In this document: positions 11,401 to 20,577 of the stretch, one piece after another
Numbering within the stretch: the first letter of the stretch is position 1
How the letters are laid out: the number at the start of each line of letters is the position of its first letter
DNA from: Micractinium sp. NFX-FRZ
Taxonomy: Eukaryota > Chlorophyta > Trebouxiophyceae > Chlorellales > Chlorellaceae
Direction of reading: 5' to 3'
Length of the DNA: 34,372 bases
Assembly (NCBI GenBank): GCA_029339195.1
Contig: JAPTJF010000574.1
Span: 1 to 34,372 of the forward strand
Made by a program: the position numbers and the translations under genes
The notes under the pieces: model-generated
Databases searched by the model: none
Seen by the model: only the letters and a program-made list of their open reading frames with translations
Told to the model about the DNA's origin: nothing

Positions 11401-14400
11401 GAGCGATAGAATCACGGCAGACCTGCTTTGGCTGCAGCCGTCTCGCCCCCCCATCAATCCCACGTTGGCCGCCCTCCGCCGCGGCCCACCAAACGGCAAG
11501 CTGCCCAAACAGGCCTGCCCCCACCTGACTACCCGCCTGCCCACCCACCTTGGCTGCCCGCGCCACCATGCCAGGCAGCGCCTCCTTCTTGCGCTTGCGA
11601 TCCGCCTCCGCCCGCCTCTGCTGCCTCCCCCTCTCCGCCTCCTCCTCCACGTGACGCTTCCGCTCGTCCCGCCGCTGCCGCTGCTCCTGCTGCGCCTCCT
11701 TGCGCTGCGCCTCCAGGGCATCCTGGTTTGTGCGCTGCATCACGCTGTGCGCCAGCGTCTTGCCAACCTTATCGGGAAGGAGCTCGACTGCAGCCAGGGC
11801 ACAAGCGGCAGGTGGGGGGATGTAAGCGCAGGCAGCTGGGGCACGCCACTAGATATTTGGAGTGGCCAGCGGGCCAGGCCGGAAACACAAGGACCGCTAA
11901 CACGCACCACTCCTCCCGCACAGCGCCAGCGCACCGGCCGCCCAACAGACCACACACACACGTGTCAACACGCCTCGGGCACAACAACCACAACCTTGCC
12001 CGCCGGGCAACAGGCCCCCCCAGGCACAGTCGCAACCTTCCAAAAGCTCGCGCGCCCATGCAATATTCACGCACACGCTTGCAGGCGCACGCGCCAGGAG
12101 CCCCACACGAGGCGTCGCACATGCATGCATGCGCCGCCCCCGCCCCCGCCTACTGTTGGCCATGCGGTGGTGCGCCGGCTCACTGAGCCCCTCCTTGGTG
12201 AAACGCTCAGTGCGCGGCCCCACAATCTTGGGGAAGTGGCCCCCTGCAGCAGCAGGCCATCGGGCGGGGTGTGAGTATGTGATTGACGGATGCATGCAAC
12301 CAAGGGGGAGGTGGCGACAGGGTTGTGGTTGCACCGCCGTCCGCCCTCGTAGCCGAAACTGCCGGCACGCTCTGCCGCTGTTATGGCCCTGCATGGCTGC
12401 TGCTCCAAGCGTGGCCACAGGAGCGGGTGCCGCTCCCTGGCGCGGCCGCCACCCTTCCGTGTTCCAGGCACTGGCCCTGCCGCCGTTTTCACAACCCCCT
12501 GCCGTGCCACCGCTGCCGCTGCCGCTAGCGCCCACTGCCGCCAAGCTGCCTTCTTGGGCAGGCAGCAGACAGGGTCCCCCGCCCTTGCCCCAGCCTCACC
12601 CTGCCGCATGGCATCCCCCGCTAAGGTGGCTATCATATACTGGTTCCTCTCTCCAAGGATGAGCCCACAGGCCTGCAGGCATGGCACAGCCGGCCCCAGG
12701 CAGCTCAACAGGCGGCAGCCCAGAAGGCAGGGCAGGCTGGCGCACGCAAGCACACACCGACAGCCAGGCAGGCCGGGCATATGCATGTGGCACTGCCGTG
12801 CACTGCGGTGTACTGGTTCTGCTGGCAGAGGAGAGGCCATGTTTTAGTCGGCAAAGCCTCCTGGGAGCCTCGTCCGCTCCCCTGCAGTTGTGCGCCTGCG
12901 CGTGTTGCAGCACGCACCTCCCACAAAAGGCAGCGTCACCAGTGCCAGTCCCCCCTCGAGCACAGCCCCTGCAACCGGCCCTCCACCCACCCTCTTCACG
13001 TATGTTGACTTGGTCATCGATGATGCAACCCACTCAATGGGCCACCTGCAGAGGGTGGCAGTGGAGGGAGAGTGCAGCTGTTGCTGGCTGCAGCGCAGGC
13101 GTGACAGCACGCTCGTGGCAGTGCCGTTGAACAGACCCGTTCCAGCACGACGCGAGGAGACAGTGGCTGATGGGGTAAAGCGGTCGGGGAGGCAGGCAGG
13201 CAGGACAGACTGGTCAGCCAGAGAGAGCGGCAGGCAGGCAGGGCAGGCAGGCAGGGCAGGCGGGCAGGGCGGGCAGGCGCGCCTGCGCACCTGTCTGGCG
13301 AGGGCCGCTCCGGGCTTGGGTCCACCCACTGGCTGGGCTGCATTGCCGCTGCCAGCCTCTCCTCGCTGTGATGCGCGCTCAGCAGCGCTTCCAAGGGCCG
13401 AATGATTGCGTCGCGCTCGTCGCGGCCTGCGCCGTGGGGAGGCGCATGCGCACCATGCATGCGCACAGCAGCGGCAGGAGCGGTCAGCGGCGGGCGCCGG
13501 TCGGCTCAAACGGTGGCCAGCATGTGCCCGGGGGGCACCACGCGGGGTAGCACCGCCAGTGCAATGCACGTCGGCTTGCTCGCAGGGGTTTGCTACAGGG
13601 GGCAGACCGCCCCTACCGGGAGCACCGAACAGCATCAGCTGAAGCCGCAGTCCGCCGCCCGCCGCCTCTGCTGCCCTCCACCTCCGCCTACACTGCCTGC
13701 GCCGCCCTGCCTCTGTCCCTCTTCACGTAACCAGCCCACAGTTGCCCAGCCCACCTGGCCGGCCGCCCATGATGTGCAGGAGGTAGGCACACATACTGAG
13801 GCAGGTGGGGGACCTGTGGTCCACTGCGCCGTGCACCGCCAGCTCCAGCGCCGCATGTAGGTGAGTCAGCACCGCCGGCTCCCCTTTCTCACCCGCCTCC
13901 TGCAGGGCGGGACGGGCATCCCAGTAAAGGGGGAAGGGGAGGGTTTACGTGCTGTGCTCAACAGGCAGGGGAACTGCCATCCACAGCGTCGGCAGCGGCA
14001 GGTGTAGCGGGGCTGCCAGCACTGCCCACTGCCAGCGGGGCTAGCGAGGCGTCTGCAGGCTCCCCCGACTCTCTCATGTGTGGTGGGGCCCGCTGGCGGC
14101 ACCGTATGTAGGGCTGAGCCACCGGCTCTCCGGTGGGATGGCAGGCAGCAGCTGACGGCCAGCTGCCATGGAATCCTCGGCTTCAACCCACTGATCAAGG
14201 CAGACAGGGTGCAGGCGGTACGCTGACCCACAACCACGCCTCACCTTCATGCCTGCATCTGTTGCCTGCAGCACGTGCGCCTTTGCCAGCAGGAGGCAGG
14301 TGACGGCGCTGGGCGCTTTGGCGTGCGCCTTTTCCATGGAAGAGCGTGCCGCTTCCTTCTGCTTGCCCTTGATGTACTGGGCATACGCTGCCCGCGCCTC

Positions 14401-14571
14401 CTCTGCCGCCCGGGCTGCGTCAACCGCCGCGCCGCTGGCTGTGATGATGCCGCCGCCGGCAGCGGCGGGCGGCAGCGCCGAGCTGTCATTGCCTTGGGTT
14501 CCGCCGCTGCCGCTGGACGCCGCGACACCAGTGGCGGCAGCGGCGCTCCGAATTCGCTGCACCTTGACCAT
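1..14571 (-). CDS. Giant UCH-related (USP-like) protein: DUF627-like, coiled coils, Cys4 and CCCH zinc fingers, UIM, USP start; 3' end outside window
   Basis: Probably a ubiquitin-binding or deubiquitinase-like protein. I joined 27 exons, all in phase: 14571-14245, 13899-13755, 13426-13291, 13045-12991, 12672-12600, 12243-12154, 11787-11549, 11170-10700, 10321-10253, 10003-9916, 9715-9411, 9132-9063, 8751-8408, 8147-7947, 7779-7498, 7246-7145, 6806-6612, 6294-6124, 5881-5843, 5739-5605, 5236-5096, 4806-4731, 4476-4392, 3801-3649, 3142-2944, 2627-1696, 1432-170. They encode 2,128 residues before the left edge. Residues ~68-200 resemble the TPR-like DUF627 of plant UCH-related proteins. Residues 276-355 and ~1398-1470 are charged coiled coils. 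A Cys4 finger (C1686, C1688, C1698, C1701) is followed by a CCCH finger (C1707, C1716, C1728, H1732), a UIM (~2042-2060) and the cysteine box GLRNETGEYNCFLN with C2106. The region between ~510 and 1390 is helical and unrecognised. The His box lies outside the window. The single-gene model rests on unbroken phase; exact borders are unverified. Confidence 0.72.
3811..4005 (+). repeat. G-rich intronic tracts with quadruplex potential
   Basis: On the plus strand, GGTGGGGTGGGGTGGGGTGG-like runs occur at about 3811-3859, and GGGTGGGGC/GGGTGGGGCGGGG runs at about 3971-4005. Each has well over four runs of three or more G with 1-2 base loops. They lie in the intron 4391-3802 of the minus-strand gene, so the G-rich strand is the template and the transcript is C-rich. 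Confidence 0.6.
5405..5444. repeat. (GCCT)10 tetranucleotide microsatellite in an intron
   Basis: Ten perfect GCCT units, preceded by two interrupted ones. It lies in the intron between the exons 5739-5605 and 5236-5096 of the large minus-strand gene. Confidence 0.95.
11203..11226. repeat. (ATTG)6 microsatellite in an intron
   Basis: Six perfect ATTG units in the intron between the exons 11787-11549 and 11170-10700, about 30 bp upstream (in gene direction) of the 3' splice site. Confidence 0.95.
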
Positions 14572-14906
14572 GTCACCGCAAAATACTGATCGCCATGCTC
14601 TTCACCTCTTGCGCCGCGGCATCACCCGCTTACGACTCAAAACGGTATGTTGGAGATTAGAAGTCGGAGAGACGGCGAGCAGAGCGCCCCCGATTGTTCT
14701 GCCACCGCGCCAGCCTGGCACCGCCAGCCTGCCGCCGCCCGTCCGGAGGGCGCCCTCGCAACACGCCAGGTACCCCCCTGCTCGCTCCTTTTCCCTGATA
14801 AAATGTTGTTTACACTCACTTTCATATTTTGGTTTCGCTTATACGCAGCTTGCCGGGGTTCCTGACCACACCCCCCCCACAACAAGCGGCACGGGCGGGC
14901 GTGAAG
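14572..14906. other. Intergenic: 3' UTR of RING-CH gene and promoter of the large gene
   Basis: Two minus-strand genes are separated by 335 bp. The part nearer the RING-CH gene (about 14800-14850) is AT-rich for this window and contains the TGTAA signal listed separately. I see no TATA box or other clear promoter element for the downstream gene. Confidence 0.5.
14810..14814 (-). terminator. TGTAA poly(A) signal of the RING-CH gene
   Basis: TTACA on the plus strand reads TGTAA on the minus strand, 93 bp after the stop codon of the RING-CH gene. TGTAA is the usual green-algal poly(A) signal. Confidence 0.6.
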
Positions 14907-15551
14907 TCATGCCTGCAGGGCGGTGCGCAGTGCAATGAACCCGACAGCTAGGGCTGGGTGGTGCGCATCTTCAGGCTTGGGAAGCATGTTCAGCAGGTGG
15001 TCTTCCATCCACTGGCGGATGCTCGAGTCCTGGCTCAGCTTTCTCTTGCACACCAGTGCCGCTCCAGCCAGCCCAACCAGCACCGCCGCTGAGACGCACT
15101 CTGGCTGCAGCAGCGCCGCCAAGCGCTGCCACCATGCAGGCACCTGTGCCTGCAGCTGCGGCTGAGGTGGCTGTGGCTGCGGCTGCGGCTGCGGCTCTGG
15201 CAGCTGCGGCGCTGGCCGCTGCGCTGCCACCGCTCGGGGCGGTGCCTGGATCCGGAGGAAGCGCCTGGGCTGCGTGGCAATGGGGGCGCAGCACACTTCG
15301 CAGCGGCTGGCATCTCGCGTGATGGCGCGCCACCGCCGCAGGCAGCCCGCATGGATGTATGCCATGCTGCCGCTGCAGCTGCATGGGCTGAGCAGCTGCC
15401 CGCCAGGATCATCGGTAGCACCGTCCCAGCAGATGCGGCACGTGGGGGGCTGCTGGTCTGCATGGTCAGGGGAGGGGGGACGCAGGTGGTGAATGTGGTG
15501 CCTGTGGCAGGAAGGCTATGGTGGTGCACTCAAAAACGGTGGTGGAGCCAT
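14907..15551 (-). CDS. Membrane RING-CH (MARCH-like) E3 ubiquitin ligase
   Basis: Predicted E3 ligase of 190 residues. The RING-CH finger is complete and canonical (C4HC3): C14 and C17 (CRIC), C33 and C35 (CSC), H43, C46, C60 and C63, with W50 in the usual place. A Pro/Gln-rich linker follows, then one clear hydrophobic segment at about 129-144 and a weaker one at the extreme C-terminus, suggesting membrane attachment. The model has two exons, 15551-15530 and 15457-14907, with a 72-bp GT-AG intron. The first exon encodes only seven residues plus one base. I placed it because the frame of CRIC meets a TAG with no ATG between; splicing from this ATG removes the stop and keeps phase. MARCH proteins ubiquitinate membrane proteins, usually with two membrane segments. 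Substrate is unknown. The ring is certain; the start is less so. Confidence 0.8.
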
Positions 15552-16493
15552 GGGGCATTCAGAAGACGACTGCCGTGGGAGTGGCGGTGGGGTGGCGGCG
15601 CCAGCAGCCAACCTCTCAAGCCCATCTGACCGTCGTGGCTACGTCCTTCGCTGCTTCCGAGGCGCCTGCTCTATTGAGCATGCAGTGGATGGAACCCGCA
15701 GCAGCAGAGCAGCAAAGCAGCACAGCCTCGCCTGACACCATCTCCATACCCTCGGAGGCCGCGCGGGCTCTTAGCCGCTAAGGTGCGTTTGCTGCACCGA
15801 AGTGCAAGTTGCCCTCGAGCAAGAAAGATGGACCGAGCGCGAGGACAAACGGGACTTCGTGGCACGTGAAGGCGCCCGTGGCAGGCAGGCTTTCTTCCCC
15901 CGGTGCCTGCTCAGCTTCAGAGCTCCATTGAAGGCTTAGCCACCACAAAAGAACATATTTCTCTCACAAAGACTACATGGTTGCGCGTCTACGAGGGTGA
16001 GCTTACTTTGCTAGCCAGAAAAACGATGCACATGAAATATTTGTAACAACAGGTCGGGACCACCCACGTCAGCGCCACCAGCGCTTGCACACATCCGCAG
16101 GAGGGCATTCAGGGCCGCAATGCGCACACCCACTGCATAGAAGCGTGCATCGTCCGCACATAGCAGAAGGTCGTGCCCCAGCCAAAGCCAGCATTGGACT
16201 AGTATCTTGATTTTTACTATTGTTTGCTGGCGGTGCACATCTTGCGCCTGCTGCCCGCCCCTGTGTAGCGGGCAGGTGCCCCTGGTTCGATTTCCTTTCG
16301 GTTTCGGCGATTCATGACCTCTGGCTGCATTGTTAAGGTCAGTGTCCTTAACTAAGAAGCTTCTGCCAGGACAAGTAGGGCCTGACCTTTCGACCTGCTG
16401 TGCCTGCTGAGCTTCTCGGCCTGCTCTCTGAGGGCGTTTGACCCTTCCAACCCTCTCGAGGCAATCACCCTGCTGCTCTTATGACTGCCGGCA
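15552..16493. other. Intergenic region between divergent genes
   Basis: This region of 942 bp separates the divergent RING-CH gene and small membrane protein gene and must hold both promoters. It is less GC-rich than the rest, especially 15940-16060 and 16200-16360. I see no convincing ORF, RNA gene or transposon. A small hairpin at 16332-16352 is listed separately. Confidence 0.5.
16332..16352. promoter_or_regulatory. Perfect 7-bp inverted repeat (hairpin) upstream of the 154-aa gene
   Basis: GTTAAGG and CCTTAAC are separated by seven bases (TCAGTGT), 142 bp before the ATG at 16494. It could be a palindromic protein-binding site or chance. No function is claimed. Confidence 0.25.
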
Positions 16494-17156
16494 ATGGCTG
16501 GGTCCAGCACCAGCGGCAGCAGCAGCAAGGTCGTGCTGCTACTCGCGGCGGTGGCCGCAGTGTTTGGAGGACTGTGGCTGCTGGCTCGCCTGAGGCGCCT
16601 GCCAGCACGTAGGAGCCACCAAGGGCAACCGGAGCAGGAGGCAGAAGCAGGCCGTGACGAGAAGGGTGAGTCCAGGGCCGCCGGCCACGCTTACAATCTC
16701 GGAGCAACCCGTTTGCGTGTTGAAGCAGTGGTCGGTCGGACATGAGGGGTCTGCTGGACGGGTTGCCAGAGCACCGCCGCCCGCAGCGCATGACGCTGGT
16801 TGGCGTTCCCACCTAACGGTTGTTTTAACCCTTTCATGGCCCACACCTCCAAGTCTGCTGCAGAGCAGCCTGAGGAGGTGCTGGACAAGCAGTACCACCA
16901 GGAGCCAGAGGGTGCTGCAAGTAAGCCAGCAGGGGAGCAGGAGGAGGCGGCGCAGCAGCAAGGCCAGGCAGGTGCAGCAGAGGGGCCCGAGCAGGCGGCA
17001 GGGGCGGCTGAGGAGCAAGCTGAGGCGGCAGGGGCGGCTGAGGAGCAAGGCCAGCTGGCGGCAGAAGGCCCCCCTGAGCCGCAGCCAGCGGAGCAGCAGC
17101 CCGGCTGGGAGTCTGAGGACAATGGGTGGACTGCTGTTCCACGCCAGGACAGCTGA
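16494..17156 (+). CDS. Small single-pass membrane protein with acidic Ala/Glu/Gln-rich tail
   Basis: A 154-residue protein from two exons, 16494-16665 and 16864-17156, with phase 1 at both borders (donor GTGAGT, acceptor GCTGCAG). A short Ser-rich head is followed by one hydrophobic segment at about residues 12-31 (VVLLLAAVAAVFGGLWLLA) and then basic residues (RLRRLPARR). That charge pattern suggests an N-terminal signal anchor with the tail in the cytosol. The tail is strongly acidic and rich in Ala, Glu and Gln, with a 10-residue unit (AAGAAEEQAE / AAGAAEEQGQ) repeated in tandem, and it ends WESEDNGWTAVPRQDS. I do not recognise the family. A TGTAA lies 722 bp after the stop, rather far for a poly(A) signal. 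The gene is divergent from the RING-CH gene. Confidence 0.65.
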
Positions 17157-18336
17157 ACATGGCCCCTCCCATGCTTCAGCTGATGCACACAAAGCAGCAT
17201 ATCCCCACTTGCCTGGTGCCGCGTGCGCCACTGTCGCTGCAGGCGGCAGCAGGTGCAGCTGAGCCTGCCACCTGGGCAAGCCATGTTGAGTTTGTAGAGA
17301 AGGCTGCGCTTCACCATGCTTTTGCCACCCGAATCCACCTGCTCCCTCAATTCTTTCACATCAGGCCCTTCGAGCCCTTCCAAGCCTCTCTTTTAAGTGC
17401 CTCTTTCCAGTACAGGCAGAGCTGGAGCAGTGAGGCCCACGTAGGGTGTTCGCTGCTGGCTGTATGAGTGGAATGTTCTACCTCAACAGGCTGAAGGGTA
17501 AAAGTGAGGGCCTCCTCGGCACAGCTCGGGTGAGCATTCCAGCAGGCGTTCTGCCGGGTGGCCAGCAGTAGAGAAGCTGGCGGCAATTGCGTTAGCGGGG
17601 GAGAGGTAAAACGAGAGGCGCAGGGCTGCCGGCAGTGCTGGTGTGCTCCAATGCTTCAGCCCCTTGGGTCGATCGCCCCACTGCGCAAGCCCGCCACCCA
17701 GTGGCGCACGTGCACTTTGCCACACTGCGCAAGCCTGTCAGCTGGTGGCACACCTGCCGGATGAGGATGTGCATCGATGCGTACTCATGCACGCAGAGGG
17801 TCTCAGGCCACCATGGCACCAGTGCCCCCTCGTCTTCCCGAATGAGCTGTGTGTCCATCGCCGCTGCACGTGCCATGTGTAAGCCTCGTTTGTTTGCAGG
17901 CAAACCTGCTGGGATGCAGCACTGTCCATTGTCATCAATCGGGAGGGACGCTATGAAAGCACGGCTGCTGGTGTGTGTCATTCCGTGCTGAAATAATTTT
18001 TTGCGCGCCACCGAGCCAACAGAGCGGCGTGCTGTGAGCGCTGTGCCAGCAGCAAACATCCTCGAGGCGGAGCGACCGAGGCTCGGCATCCCCTGTCCCT
18101 AGAGTGCGACCTCGGCTCTTCGTGCCTTGCAGCTGCGGCAGGTTGTGCCCGATAGACACACTGCCTCCGAAAGAGTCCCGACCACTTGCCGCACGCACCC
18201 AAGGCCCTCACAGCTCTGTTTTGCCGCAAACAATCATTTGGTAGGAGCCTCGCAGGTGCGCGCGTGACTCTCAGAGCATGACGTCCCAGTCCGCCTGGCA
18301 CTGCTGCCGCCGGCAAACACAACCCGCTGGTGGGCC
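17157..18336. other. Intergenic region with an ankyrin-family relic
   Basis: This is the 1.18 kb between the small membrane protein gene and the first ankyrin gene. It contains the decayed ankyrin C-terminal fragment listed separately and a TGTAA at 17878-17882. Otherwise there are only short open segments without recognisable protein. A short AT-rich patch (AAATAATTTTTTG) lies near 17992, about 345 bp before the ankyrin ATG. Confidence 0.5.
17683..17880 (+). pseudogene. Relic of the ankyrin-family C-terminal block, duplicated with 44-bp spacing
   Basis: At 17727 the DNA reads AQACQLVAHLPDEDVHR, against AQARQLVAHLPAEDVQR in the C-terminus of the ankyrin gene at 25502-26983 (14 of 17 identical, by eye). 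Just upstream, at 17683 and in another frame, AQARHPVAHVH is a second, more decayed copy of the start of the same block, 44 bp away. No ankyrin repeats are visible before it, and the reading frame soon loses similarity downstream. I infer the 3' remnant of a lost ankyrin gene upstream of the present one. It could be a short new exon of something else, but there is no sign of splicing. Confidence 0.6.
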
Positions 18337-20577
18337 ATGGCCCGATGGATCCAAGCACGACTGACGGTGCATACCCTGCAGGGCGCCGGGCAACAAGCAG
18401 CAGCCACGCAGGCAGCTTTCATGCAGGACGCTTCAGTTTCTGCTGCAGCAGCAACCGACAGCGGCGCAGACAGCAGTGCGCAGCTCTTCAGCCGCTGGCG
18501 TGAGCTGCTGCCGCTGCATGCGGCAGCCAGGGACGGCGATGCAGCTGCTGCCAAGCGGCTGCTGGCTGCAGACCCTGGGGCAGCGCTCAGGTTGGACTGG
18601 TTGTGCAGGGTGCCGCTGCACCTTGCCTGCGAGTGGGGCCACACTGCAGTGGTGAAGCTGCTGATGGGGGCAGCCCCGCAGGCAGCTGCAGTCGCTGATT
18701 GCTCAGGCATCACCCCGGTTGCCCTGGCGGTGAACATGCGGCGCGCCAGCGCACTGAAGCTGCTTCTTGCGGTGCGGTACAGCAACGGCTGGAGCCTGGC
18801 ACACGCTGCTGCTGCGGTGGGAAACACGGCCTTGTTAGAGATGGTTCTGGCGGCTGCCCCTTACTGGGCCAGAGCCGTGTGCCGCAGAGGCATGACGCCT
18901 CTGTACCTGGCAGCGTCACGCGGGCATACGGCTGCTGTGCAGCTGCTGCTACGGGTAGCCCCGGAGATGGCCTTGGTGCCGGATCGCAACAAGAGGCTGC
19001 CTGTGCAGAGGGCGGCTTGCCACGGCCATGCTTCGGCAGTTGAGCTGCTGCTGGCTACATGGCCCGGCCATGCCGCAGCTAAAACCCATCCAGGCGGGCA
19101 GACGCTGCTGCAGCTGGCTGCTGAGGGAGGGCACTCCGCCGAGGTGCAGGTAGTGCTCAGCAAGGCCGCCGCCAGCGCCGCAGGCAGTGGTGGCATGGCA
19201 GTGGTGCATGCTGCTGCCAAGCAGGGAGACCGTCCCGCCGCACGCCGCCTGCCATGCGTCGCCCCAGAGCGAGCCATTGCAGGCTGTGCAGCCGCGGGCG
19301 CCACACCCCTGCACCTGGCGGCTGCACGGGGATCCACGTCTGCTGTGCGGCTGCTCCTTCGGTCAGCCCGCGGCAGAGCCACTGCCCGGGACTCGGCAGG
19401 CCACACGCCCCTTCATTACGCAGCCAGGGAGGGGCACGCGGCAGTAGTGCAGCTGCTGCTGAGGGCAGCCCCACGTGCGGTTGTTGCCACCAGCTGCACC
19501 GGCGCCACCCCGCTGGCCCTGGCCCTGGCCAACAGACGCACCAAAGCGCTCCGCCTGCTGCTGGCAGTGCGCAGCGAGGACGGCTGGAGCCTGGCCCATG
19601 CTGCAGCTAGTCAGGACAGCGTCTCTCACCTGTCGGCATTTCTGGGCGCCGCGCCGCGCTTGGCCAGAGCTACATGCCGCGCGGGCAGGACGCCGCTGCA
19701 CGTGGCAGCCTCCTACGGTCACAAGACTGCCATTCAGTTGCTGCTGAGAGCGGCTCCCGAGACAGCATCAGCGCCAGACAGGCAAGGCTGGCTGCCTGTG
19801 CACTGCGCAGCGTATGCGTGCGAGGTACCGGCGGTGCGGCTGCTGCTGGCTGCCCGCCCAGACACGGCTGGCAGCCTGCTTCACGGCAAGACCTTGCTGC
19901 AGCTGGCAGTGGAGATGGGGGATGTTGCTGTGGTCAGGGTGCTGCTCAGCACCGCCCCACAGCTTGCCAGGACCCCAGGCAGCGACGGCACGCTGCCAGC
20001 GCACACTGCCGCCAAGCAGGGGGACGATGCGGCCTTGCGCCTGCTGCTGGCGGGCAGCCCAAGCATAGCAGCGGCAGCCTGTGCAAAGTCAGGCGCCACA
20101 CCACTGCACGTGGCAGCAAAGCATGGGGCCACAGCGGCAGTCCAGCTGCTGCTAGGGGCAGCCCCTGGCGCGGCTGCCCTGCAAGACCTTGCCGGTCGCA
20201 CGCCTCTTCATTACGCGGCTGAGGAGGGGCACGCAGAAGTGGCCAAGTTGCTGATAGCAGCAGCACCTGGCGCAGCACTATTTAGGGACGGGCGGTTTGA
20301 AACACCGCTGGAGGTGGCGCTCAGTGCGCAGCACATCCCGACAGCCCGCTGCCTGCTGACGATTGGCTCAACACTGCAGGTGCTGCAAGCCCTCAGGGAT
20401 CACCGGCCCGCCTCCATCCCACTGTTTGCCGAATTCGTGGCCGCCCGCGCTCCGCTCACCCCCCGAGAGTGGGCGCTGGTGCCAGCGCCCTGCCCTGGTC
20501 TGCACCCTGCCAATAATCCGGCCTGCTCTCCTGGCCAGAGCCGCCAGCTGGAGGGGCACCAGATGACGCCAAATTAG
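18337..20577 (+). CDS. Ankyrin-repeat protein 1 (746 aa, intronless)
   Basis: One open frame of 746 codons with no intron, starting at an ATG in good context (GGCCATGG). Ankyrin repeats of about 33 residues run from roughly residue 60 to 690, with typical TPLHLAA...GH...AVQLLL signatures, about 19 in all. The array is organised as a super-repeat: residues 126-390 and 391-655 match without gaps, and a third copy begins at 656. A 48-residue stretch at the C-terminus (APLTPREWALVPAPCPG...) matches the tail of the second ankyrin gene but ends early at TAG. The remaining match lies in the untranslated DNA after the stop. Ankyrin arrays bind proteins; no catalytic domain, signal peptide or membrane segment is evident. 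The N-terminal 55 residues are unique. A TGTAA at 21252 may end the transcript. Intronless structure is unusual for this window. Confidence 0.88.
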   Translation: MARWIQARLTVHTLQGAGQQAAATQAAFMQDASVSAAAATDSGADSSAQLFSRWRELLPLHAAARDGDAAAAKRLLAADPGAALRLDWLCRVPLHLACEWGHTAVVKLLMGAAPQAAAVADCSGITPVALAVNMRRASALKLLLAVRYSNGWSLAHAAAAVGNTALLEMVLAAAPYWARAVCRRGMTPLYLAASRGHTAAVQLLLRVAPEMALVPDRNKRLPVQRAACHGHASAVELLLATWPGHAAAKTHPGGQTLLQLAAEGGHSAEVQVVLSKAAASAAGSGGMAVVHAAAKQGDRPAARRLPCVAPERAIAGCAAAGATPLHLAAARGSTSAVRLLLRSARGRATARDSAGHTPLHYAAREGHAAVVQLLLRAAPRAVVATSCTGATPLALALANRRTKALRLLLAVRSEDGWSLAHAAASQDSVSHLSAFLGAAPRLARATCRAGRTPLHVAASYGHKTAIQLLLRAAPETASAPDRQGWLPVHCAAYACEVPAVRLLLAARPDTAGSLLHGKTLLQLAVEMGDVAVVRVLLSTAPQLARTPGSDGTLPAHTAAKQGDDAALRLLLAGSPSIAAAACAKSGATPLHVAAKHGATAAVQLLLGAAPGAAALQDLAGRTPLHYAAEEGHAEVAKLLIAAAPGAALFRDGRFETPLEVALSAQHIPTARCLLTIGSTLQVLQALRDHRPASIPLFAEFVAARAPLTPREWALVPAPCPGLHPANNPACSPGQSRQLEGHQMTPN
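18712..20301 (+). repeat. Two gap-free 795-bp (265-codon) super-repeats inside ankyrin gene 1
   Basis: Unit A begins at the ACC codon at 18712 and unit B at 19507. A third partial unit starts at 20302. Matching landmarks are exactly 795 bp apart: GWSLAHAAA (18787 and 19582) and the H of the (V/L)xxHxAAKQGD motif (19207 and 20002). Each unit holds eight ankyrin repeats, including the atypical LLLAVR..GWSLAHAAA junction. Confidence 0.9.

Noticed and set aside
12900..12990. Glycine-rich hydrophobic translation GGGPVAGAVLEGGLALVTLPFVGG as a membrane segment
   Set aside because: It follows a good donor (AAGAGG|GTGGGT at 12990) whose phase fits the next exon at 12672. It is intron sequence.
12560..13000. 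TraB-like motif (LGERNQYMIA) suggesting a TraB domain gene
   Set aside because: Only a short resemblance; the surrounding exons do not continue the TraB pattern, and the phase links it to the UCH-related gene.
4392..14571. A separate gene for the middle helical region, distinct from the USP-like gene
   Set aside because: Every exon border from 14571 to 170 keeps phase, candidate internal ATGs (for example near 9700) follow clear acceptors inside exons, and no internal terminator or promoter is visible. The DUF627-like plus USP pairing also fits one protein.
16255..16315. tRNA-like B box (GGTTCGATTTCC) after a GTAGCGGGCAGGTG stretch
   Set aside because: No acceptor stem or anticodon arm can be drawn around it, and the B-box spacing has an extra base. 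Treated as chance.
17592..18089. Minus-strand 165-codon frame as a gene
   Set aside because: No domain, unusual composition, and it overlaps the ankyrin relic that reads on the other strand.
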